From NCBI GenBank assembly GCA_937902605.1, contig CALFNC010000347.1, positions 1-8,290 of the forward strand: DNA of 8,290 bases, written 5' to 3'. The stretch comes from an uncultured Acidobacteriota bacterium. GTDB lineage: Bacteria; Acidobacteriota; Thermoanaerobaculia; UBA5066. The translations under genes were made by a program, and so were the position numbers. The notes beneath the pieces are model-generated. The model saw nothing but the letters and a program-made list of their open reading frames with translations. It did no database searches and was not told where the DNA came from. Below are positions 1 to 4,109 of the stretch, one piece after another. How positions within the stretch are numbered: the first letter of the stretch is position 1; the number at the start of each line of letters is the position of its first letter.

Positions 1-297
1 ATCGTCGTGGATGACATCATCGACACGGCCGGGACGCTCATCAATACGGTCCAGGCCTTGAAGAACGCCGGGGCCGAGCGGGTGTTCGCCGGGTGCGTCC
101 ACGCGGTCCTCTCCGGCCCCGCCCTCGAGCGAATCAACGGCAGCCCGATCGAACGGATCTTCTGTACGAACACGATGCCCCTCGAGGAGAAGCTCGTCCG
201 GTGCCCCATCCTCGTCCCCCTCTCCATCGCGCCGCTCCTCGCGGAGGCGATCCACCGTATCCACCAGGGGGCGTCGGTATCGTCCCTGTTCGTCTGA
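1..297 (+). CDS. prs: Ribose-phosphate pyrophosphokinase (PRPP synthase), C-terminal part; 5' end outside window
   Basis: The open frame enters from the left edge and ends at TGA 295-297, giving about 98 residues. Prs transfers pyrophosphate from ATP to ribose 5-phosphate in the cytosol, making PRPP for purine, pyrimidine, histidine, tryptophan and NAD synthesis. The first residues seen, VVDDIIDTAGT, are the ribose-5-phosphate/PRPP-binding loop of type I phosphoribosyltransferases and sit where this loop lies in Prs (the family is about 315 aa, so roughly the last third is present). The family-typical segments AGCVHAVLSGPA and IERIFCTNT follow, and the end (SVSSLF) matches the usual SIS-LF ending of bacterial Prs. 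It is followed 67 nt later by rplY on the same strand, the usual prs-rplY-pth order. The start, and any promoter upstream, cannot be seen. Confidence 0.96.
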   Translation: MVVDDIIDTAGTLINTVQALKNAGAERVFAGCVHAVLSGPALERINGSPIERIFCTNTMPLEEKLVRCPILVPLSIAPLLAEAIHRIHQGASVSSLFV

Positions 298-315
298 CCC
301 ACTGTTGAACGGACC

Positions 316-345
316 GGGCGCCTCGGGACAGTCCCGGGACCGCCC
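316..345 (+). promoter_or_regulatory. Potential RNA hairpin in the prs-rplY spacer, upstream of the rplY ribosome binding site
   Basis: The inner stem 324-328/332-336 (CGGGA with TCCCG) has a 3-nt loop. It is flanked by an outer stem 316-320/341-345 (GGGCG with CGCCC), with an imperfect interior between them. The structure ends about 10 nt before the Shine-Dalgarno AAGGA (356-360) of rplY. No T tract follows, so it does not look like an intrinsic terminator. It could be a processing or stability element, or a leader that controls L25 translation. E. coli L25 is known to repress its own mRNA, but I see no sequence evidence that this hairpin does that. Confidence 0.4.
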
Positions 346-364
346 GCCCGAAAGAAAGGACACC

Positions 365-1126
365 ATGCTCCAGGACAATATCCTCGTCGAAGTCGAGAAG
401 AGGTTGGAGACCGGCAAGAACGCATGCTACCGGTACCGCGCGGCCGACCAGATCCCCGCTGTGCTCTACGGAGGCGGGGCCGGAATGGAGACCCTCTCCC
501 TCGTCGTCCCCCGGAAGACGCTCGTCACGCTCCTCCGGAAGGGGCTCCACGAGAACGCGATCTTCCAGCTCCAGCTCAAGGGAACGGACCAGCTGCGCCA
601 CGTCATGATCCGCGACTTGACGCTCGATCCCATCACGCGGGCGCTCCTCCACGTCGACTTCGTCCGCATCCTCCTCGACAAGAAGCTCCGCGTGAAGGCT
701 TCGGTCGAGATCACGGGCATCCCGAACGGGGTCAAGAACGAGGGCGGCGTCCTTAACGTCGTCACGCACCAGCTGCTCGTCGAGTGCCTCCCGGCCGACA
801 TCCCGCACTCGGTGGTCGTCGATGTGACCCACCTGAACGTCCACGACACCCTGCGCGCCTCCGACATCTTGTTCGGCGACAAGGTGAAGACCCTGGAGGC
901 GCCGGACCGCGTGATCGTCCACGTCGGCTACGCGAGGGCCGAGGAGGTCGCCGCCGTCGTTGCCACGACCGAGGTCGCCCCGGCCACCACCGAGCCCGAA
1001 GTGATCAAGAGGGGCAAGAAGGAAGAAGAGGGCGCGGCCGATGGGAAGGCTGAGAAGGCCGAGAAGCCCGCGAAGGCCGAGAAGCCCGCGAAGGCCGAGA
1101 AGGCCGAGAAGAAGGAGAAGAAATAA
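365..1126 (+). CDS. rplY: 50S ribosomal protein L25 / general stress protein CTC, two-domain form
   Basis: The product is a 253-aa protein of the large ribosomal subunit that binds 5S rRNA. An N-terminal L25 barrel domain (about residues 5-95) contains the family signature around IPAVLYGGG (30-38) and LHVDFVRI. It is followed by the TL5/CTC C-terminal beta domain (about 100-190) with NEGGVLNVV and ECLPADIP. Residues from about 215 on are a low-complexity tail rich in Lys, Ala, Glu and Pro, typical of CTC proteins in high-GC bacteria. I chose ATG 365 over an in-frame upstream start at 305 because AAGGA (356-360) precedes it and homology begins just after it. The upstream 20 codons look like leader. 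It lies between prs and pth. The identity is very secure; the role of the tail is unknown. Confidence 0.96.
   Translation: MLQDNILVEVEKRLETGKNACYRYRAADQIPAVLYGGGAGMETLSLVVPRKTLVTLLRKGLHENAIFQLQLKGTDQLRHVMIRDLTLDPITRALLHVDFVRILLDKKLRVKASVEITGIPNGVKNEGGVLNVVTHQLLVECLPADIPHSVVVDVTHLNVHDTLRASDILFGDKVKTLEAPDRVIVHVGYARAEEVAAVVATTEVAPATTEPEVIKRGKKEEEGAADGKAEKAEKPAKAEKPAKAEKAEKKEKK
1061..1096 (+). repeat. Perfect 18-nt tandem duplication in the rplY tail
   Basis: The unit gagaagcccgcgaaggcc occurs exactly twice, at 1061-1078 and 1079-1096, encoding EKPAKA twice. Shorter GAGAAGGCC/GAGAAG units surround it. It is an in-frame expansion in the basic L25 tail, of the kind produced by replication slippage. 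Confidence 0.9.
1112..1125 (+). promoter_or_regulatory. Shine-Dalgarno aimed at a possible AUA start of pth (overlapping the rplY stop)
   Basis: AAGGAG lies at 1112-1117, followed by AAGAA and then ATA at 1123-1125, whose last two bases are shared with the rplY stop TAA (1124-1126). The 5-nt spacing is ideal for ATA 1123. It is about 26 nt from the only standard start, GTG 1144. The purine run also encodes Lys-Glu of the L25 tail, so it could be coincidental. Confidence 0.45.
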
Positions 1127-1143
1127 CCTCCGGCCTCTTCCTC

Positions 1144-1740
1144 GTGGCGGGCCTTGGGAACCCGGGCGACCGGTACACCGGGACCCGCCACAACGCCGGC
1201 TTCGAAGTCATCGACGCCTTCGCGCGAACGGCCCCCGGAGGAGCCGTTCGAGTGGACCGTCTGGACTGCCGCGCCCTGACCGGCCGGCTTCGGGTCGGCG
1301 AGAGCCCCGTTCTTCTCGCCAAGCCTCAGACGTACATGAACTGCTCGGGAGAGTCGGTCAAGGGGTTGCTCACCCGGTATGAGGTCCCGCTGGAGCGCAT
1401 GCTGGTCGTCGTGGACGACACGGCGCTTCCGGTCGGGCGGATCCGGATCCGAGCCTCGGGGTCGTCGGGAGGGCAGAAGGGGCTTCAGAACGTCATCGAC
1501 TGTCTCAGCACGAATGCCTTCCCGCGTCTGAGGCTCGGGGTGGCCGGGGCGCATCTCTCTCAAACAGAAGATCTTGCAGACTACGTCCTGGCTCGATTCA
1601 GCAAGGCCGAGAGGTCCCTTTTCGACGGGGCCGTGGAAACCGCCTGCACCGCCATCGCGTCCTTCTTGACCTCGGGGCTGGAAACCGCTATGAATACGTT
1701 CAATCGTCCGTCGGAGGAGTCTCCGGCGGAGCAGTCGTAA
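1144..1740 (+). CDS. pth: Peptidyl-tRNA hydrolase (start uncertain: GTG 1144 or AUA 1123)
   Basis: Pth cleaves the ester bond of peptidyl-tRNAs released from stalled ribosomes and so recycles tRNA in the cytosol. Numbered from GTG, 198 aa show the family motifs: GLGNPG (3-8), catalytic TRHNAGF with His16, YMN with Asn66 (63-66 QTYMN), VVDD with Asp91, and SGGQKGLQN (109-116). The last resembles E. coli GGHNGLKD, but Lys112 stands where E. coli has Asn114. The length is close to the family's usual ~190-205. Starting at GTG 1144 removes most of the first beta strand. The in-frame upstream codons ATA ACC TCC GGC CTC TTC CTC would restore the expected hydrophobic residues before GLGNPG, and no ATG, GTG or TTG exists between there and the in-frame stop at 1051. 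The gene is probably translationally coupled to rplY, whose stop lies 17 nt before the GTG. Identity is certain; the start is not. Confidence 0.95.
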   Translation: MAGLGNPGDRYTGTRHNAGFEVIDAFARTAPGGAVRVDRLDCRALTGRLRVGESPVLLAKPQTYMNCSGESVKGLLTRYEVPLERMLVVVDDTALPVGRIRIRASGSSGGQKGLQNVIDCLSTNAFPRLRLGVAGAHLSQTEDLADYVLARFSKAERSLFDGAVETACTAIASFLTSGLETAMNTFNRPSEESPAEQS

Positions 1741-1755
1741 CTTAAGTGAAACCTT

Positions 1756-1812
1756 GGCTCCGCCAGAGGGCGGCGCCTCGCAGAGTGACAAGAGTCACAG
1801 AAGTCACCTGCG
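1756..1812 (+). promoter_or_regulatory. Structured leader of rpsF: hairpin plus a second stem with two alternative pairings
   Basis: Hairpin A: GGC 1756-1758 pairs with GCC 1775-1777, one mismatch follows, then CCGCC 1760-1764 pairs with GGCGG 1769-1773, with loop AGAG. Stem B: CGCAG 1779-1783 pairs with CTGCG 1808-1812. Inside it, GTGAC 1785-1789 can pair with GTCAC 1794-1798 (loop AAGA) or with GTCAC 1803-1807, which would extend stem B to about 10 bp with one bulged A. The structure ends 6 nt before the Shine-Dalgarno of rpsF. Ribosomal protein leaders bound by S6:S18 are known upstream of rpsF in many bacteria, which makes the location suggestive. I cannot match the published CCG-bulge consensus with confidence. 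Confidence 0.45.
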
Positions 1813-1831
1813 ATCCAGAAGGAGGAATCCC

Positions 1832-2320
1832 TTGGCTTCTCAGCGTCTATACGACCTCGTCTTCCTCGTCGTTCCGGAAAAGGACGAGCAGGAGACCGCC
1901 GCGATCGTCGACGAGTTTCGGAAGCTCCTCGTCGAACAAGGCGCGACCATCGACAAGGACGAGTCGATGGGCCGCCGGCGGCTGGCCTACGCCATCAAGA
2001 AAAGGAACGACGCGACCTACCACAACTTCCTCTTCCGCGCTGACTCCAAGGCCGTCGCCGAGGTCCAGCGGAAGATGAGGCTTTCCGAGAGCATCCTCCG
2101 CTTCCTCACGGTCCGAGTGGACGAGGAGATGAAGCACGGACAGAAGGTGGCCCGGAACACGAAGGTCCGCACCCCGAGGTCGATCCCCGGGTCCGAGGGA
2201 GGTATGTCGTACTCTCCTCCGGCCCCTCACGCCCCGGTCCCGCACGTGCCGGAAGCCGCCATGCCGGAAGCCGCTACGCCGGAAGCCGCTACGCCGGAAG
2301 CCGGCAAGGCGGGGGAGTAA
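1832..2320 (+). CDS. rpsF: 30S ribosomal protein S6, with repeat-bearing C-terminal tail
   Basis: S6 (162 aa here) sits on the platform of the small subunit, where it pairs with S18 and binds 16S rRNA. Residues about 4-97 form the S6 domain: YDLVFLVVP strand, a helix with DEFRKLLVEQG, then GRRRLAYAIKK and NFLFRADSKAVAEVQRKMRLSE, ending with ILRFLTVRVDEE. I chose the TTG start at 1832 because GGAGGA (1821-1826) precedes it by 5 nt and the S6 homology begins at once. An in-frame TTG at 1754 would add 26 non-homologous residues across the structured leader. The tail, from about residue 110 on, is rich in Pro, Ala and Glu and contains four PEA(A/G) repeats; S6 tails vary greatly between lineages. 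It is followed after 3 nt by rpsR, whose product is its binding partner. Confidence 0.95.
   Translation: MASQRLYDLVFLVVPEKDEQETAAIVDEFRKLLVEQGATIDKDESMGRRRLAYAIKKRNDATYHNFLFRADSKAVAEVQRKMRLSESILRFLTVRVDEEMKHGQKVARNTKVRTPRSIPGSEGGMSYSPPAPHAPVPHVPEAAMPEAATPEAATPEAGKAGE
2246..2305 (+). repeat. Four 15-nt tandem units in the rpsF tail
   Basis: The units at 2246-2260, 2261-2275, 2276-2290 and 2291-2305 share the core GCCGGAAGCCG and differ at one to three positions. They encode VPEAA, MPEAA, TPEAA and TPEAG. The repeat length is a multiple of three, so copy-number change would leave the frame intact. Confidence 0.9.
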
Positions 2321-2323
2321 GCC

Positions 2324-2602
2324 ATGATGAAGAAAGGTTCCGGTTCGATGAGCGGGAATTCCGCCCGTAAGCCCGCCAAGAAGAAGTTCTTCGTCCGCCG
2401 CAAGCGGGTCTGTAAGTTCACGGTCGAGAAGATCGGGTACATCGACTTCAAGGACGGGAAGCTCCTGTCGAGCTTCATCCCCGAACGGGCGAAGATCCTT
2501 CCTCGCCGGATCAGCGGGACGTCGGCCTTCTACCAGAGGAAGCTCGCGACGGCGATCAAGAGGGCGCGGTACCTGGCTCTGCTCCCGTACGTGGCCGATT
2601 AG
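2324..2602 (+). CDS. rpsR: 30S ribosomal protein S18
   Basis: S18 (92 aa, against about 75-95 in the family) binds the platform of the small subunit as a heterodimer with S6. The S18 core runs from about residue 20 to 92, with [45 protein letters not shown] and [13 protein letters not shown] all typical. The common VCxFC cysteine pair is reduced to a single Cys (VCKFT), so a zinc site is unlikely. The N-terminal ~19 residues are basic and Ser/Gly/Lys-rich. ATG 2324 is preceded by GGGGGAG (2311-2317), which overlaps the end of rpsF. ATG 2327 is an equally possible start that differs by one residue. The 3-nt gap to rpsF supports coupled synthesis of S6 and S18. Confidence 0.96.
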   Translation: MMKKGSGSMSGNSARKPAKKKFFVRRKRVCKFTVEKIGYIDFKDGKLLSSFIPERAKILPRRISGTSAFYQRKLATAIKRARYLALLPYVAD

Positions 2603-2702
2603 CACCCCGGCGCCCGTTCCGCCTCCCGCGCCGCCCCGACGGACCCTCCGTCTCGGCCTGTCGCTCGTACTCGGCCCCCTCTCGGCGGGGCTCTCAGCGG
2701 CC

Positions 2703-3623
2703 GTGTCGCTGCTCCTTCCGATCGCTGCGCCGGTCCTGATGCCGCTAGCGGCGGCCCGTCTGGCCAGGACCGGTGCGGCGCTCCGGGGAACCGGGGCCGC
2801 AGCTGTGGTGCTTTGCGCCCTTTCCGTCCCGTTCGCGATTCTGTTCGGGATGCTGGGCGGTTCGACCGGCAGCGTCCTCGCCCCGGCGATCGTCCTCACC
2901 TCGGCGGCCCTCCCGGCCCTCGCCCTCCTGGCGTCGGCTAGGGATGGGCGCCGCCTCGACCTCGTGTCGATCGTAGCGGGGGCGGTGACGGGAACCTGCG
3001 CCCTGGCCGTCCTTGTCGGTATCGGCCTGGCGAGCGGCCAGAGCGCTGGCGAGGTGTTGGCCCGACGGCTGGATTCCACGCTACCCGGGCTCCTCGCAAC
3101 CTACCGCACGTCGGGTCTCAACGACGCCTCGGCGTCGGCCTTGCAGGGTCTGTTCGGGGCTTCGACCTGGCTGGTCCGGCACCAGCTCCCCGGCCTCGTC
3201 CTCCTCACGTCGTTTCTCTATGGCGCTCTCGTGACCTATCCGGTTGGGAGGATGGCGGGGGTCCCGCAGTGGAACGTGTCAGCCGTCCGGTTCCCCGAGT
3301 ACCGGACTCCCTTGGCCGCCGTCCTCGTCTTCGTTCCCGCTGGGCTCCTAGCCGCCGTGGGTCCGGAGCCCGTCCGGGAGGCGGCTATCGACCTGCTCCT
3401 TCCCCTGTGCGCCTTGTTTTTCCTGCGCGGCCTCGCCATAATCCGCGCGTTTCTCGATCGGGGCGGGATTGGCCTCATCGGGCGGGCTCTCGTTTGGGCG
3501 CTCGTCCTCCAGATGCCGGTTCCGGTCGTCGTCGCTCTCGGGGGTCTCTTCGACGAGTTCTTCGGGTTCCGGGAGCGCTTTCTCAATCCGGCCGGGCCGG
3601 ATGGTCGCGGCCGTTCAACGTGA
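2703..3623 (+). CDS. Polytopic membrane protein, DUF2232 (YybS-like) family; start uncertain
   Basis: From GTG 2703 the product is 306 aa with about eight hydrophobic segments: roughly residues 2-19, 29-52, 60-79, 90-110, 162-181, 202-221, 226-250 and 258-283. The C-terminal half fits DUF2232. It has RFPEYRTP before a helix, then LLLPLCALFFLRGLAIIRAFLD, then a helix ending in GGLFDEFFGFRER, comparable with the aromatic and charged end of that family. Location supports this, since a DUF2232 gene commonly lies between rpsR and rplI in Deltaproteobacteria. The function is unknown; a transporter-like role is only a guess. The frame stays open upstream of GTG 2703, back through the rpsR end, and encodes more hydrophobic sequence (2643-2702), so the true start may be upstream at a non-standard codon (CTG 2658 or ATT 2598). 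GTG 2703 lacks a good Shine-Dalgarno. The family assignment is by pattern recognition and synteny. Confidence 0.8.
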   Translation: MSLLLPIAAPVLMPLAAARLARTGAALRGTGAAAVVLCALSVPFAILFGMLGGSTGSVLAPAIVLTSAALPALALLASARDGRRLDLVSIVAGAVTGTCALAVLVGIGLASGQSAGEVLARRLDSTLPGLLATYRTSGLNDASASALQGLFGASTWLVRHQLPGLVLLTSFLYGALVTYPVGRMAGVPQWNVSAVRFPEYRTPLAAVLVFVPAGLLAAVGPEPVREAAIDLLLPLCALFFLRGLAIIRAFLDRGGIGLIGRALVWALVLQMPVPVVVALGGLFDEFFGFRERFLNPAGPDGRGRST

Positions 3624-3653
3624 GACGAGAATCCGTCAAAAAGGGGATCCCAG

Positions 3654-4100
3654 ATGAAAGTCATCTTGACCGACGAAATCAAGGGACTCGGCCACCGCGG
3701 CGAGGTTGTGAACGTGGCGCCGGGCTACGCCCGCAACTTCCTTCTGCCCAAGGAGTTCGCCCTTCCCGCGACCGAGGGGAACAAGAAGAGGATCGAGCAG
3801 CAGAAGCTCCGGTACGACGCGAAGGTCTCCAAGGAGAAGGAGCAGGCGTCGGAGGTCGCACGCGCGATGGAGGGGATCACGCTGGTTCTCCGGAAGAAGG
3901 CCGGCGAGCACGACACCCTGTACGGGTCGGTGACGTCGTCCGAGCTAGCGGACGCGCTGGCGGCCAAGGGGGTCACGGTCGACAAGCGGCGGATCGACCT
4001 CGAGGAGCCAATCAAGCGCCTCGGAACGCACACGGTCCACGTCAGGCTCCACCGGGACGTCACCGTCGGGGTGACGGTCGAAGTCCAGGCTGCCCGCTGA
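3654..4100 (+). CDS. rplI: 50S ribosomal protein L9
   Basis: L9 (148 aa, the usual length) binds 23S rRNA near the L1 stalk and extends from the ribosome, helping to keep the reading frame. The N-terminal domain starts MKVILTDEIKGLGHRGEVV and continues with the signature GYARNFLLPKEFA. A long charged connecting helix follows (about residues 40-78, KRIEQQKLRYDAKVSKEKEQ). The C-terminal domain has LYGSVTSSELADAL and ends VHVRLHRDVTVGVTVEV. ATG 3654 is preceded by AAGGGGAT (3641-3648) at good spacing. It is the last gene of the + strand translation cluster. The replicative helicase gene dnaB, which often follows rplI elsewhere, is absent; a convergent PBP gene lies 4 nt away instead. Confidence 0.97.
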   Translation: MKVILTDEIKGLGHRGEVVNVAPGYARNFLLPKEFALPATEGNKKRIEQQKLRYDAKVSKEKEQASEVARAMEGITLVLRKKAGEHDTLYGSVTSSELADALAAKGVTVDKRRIDLEEPIKRLGTHTVHVRLHRDVTVGVTVEVQAAR

Positions 4101-4109
4101 GCGGTCAGC
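4096..4109. terminator. Short perfect inverted repeat spanning both convergent stop codons
   Basis: GCTGA (4096-4100) and TCAGC (4105-4109) are exact reverse complements around the 4-nt gap GCGG. Each arm contains the stop codon of one gene, TGA of rplI and the complement of TGA of the PBP gene. It could form a 5-bp tetraloop hairpin in either transcript. No T tract follows on either strand, so it is at best a weak or non-classical terminator or an mRNA 3' end structure. Confidence 0.3.

Noticed and set aside
134..922. 262-codon open frame on the - strand across prs and rplY
   Set aside because: It is antisense to two confident genes, has Asp/Val/Leu-rich shadow composition and no domain.
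1756..1777. Intrinsic terminator after pth
   Set aside because: The hairpin is strong but has no T run after it, and rpsF follows on the same strand within the cluster.
928..1791. 287-codon open frame on the - strand across the rplY tail and pth
   Set aside because: Its Ser/Phe/Ala repeats are the antisense of the Lys/Ala/Glu tail of L25; it is a shadow.
1847..3079. 410-codon open frame on the - strand across rpsF, rpsR and the DUF2232 gene
   Set aside because: It spans three real genes on the opposite strand, and its composition (Arg/Ala/Pro) is typical of shadow frames. No motif was seen.
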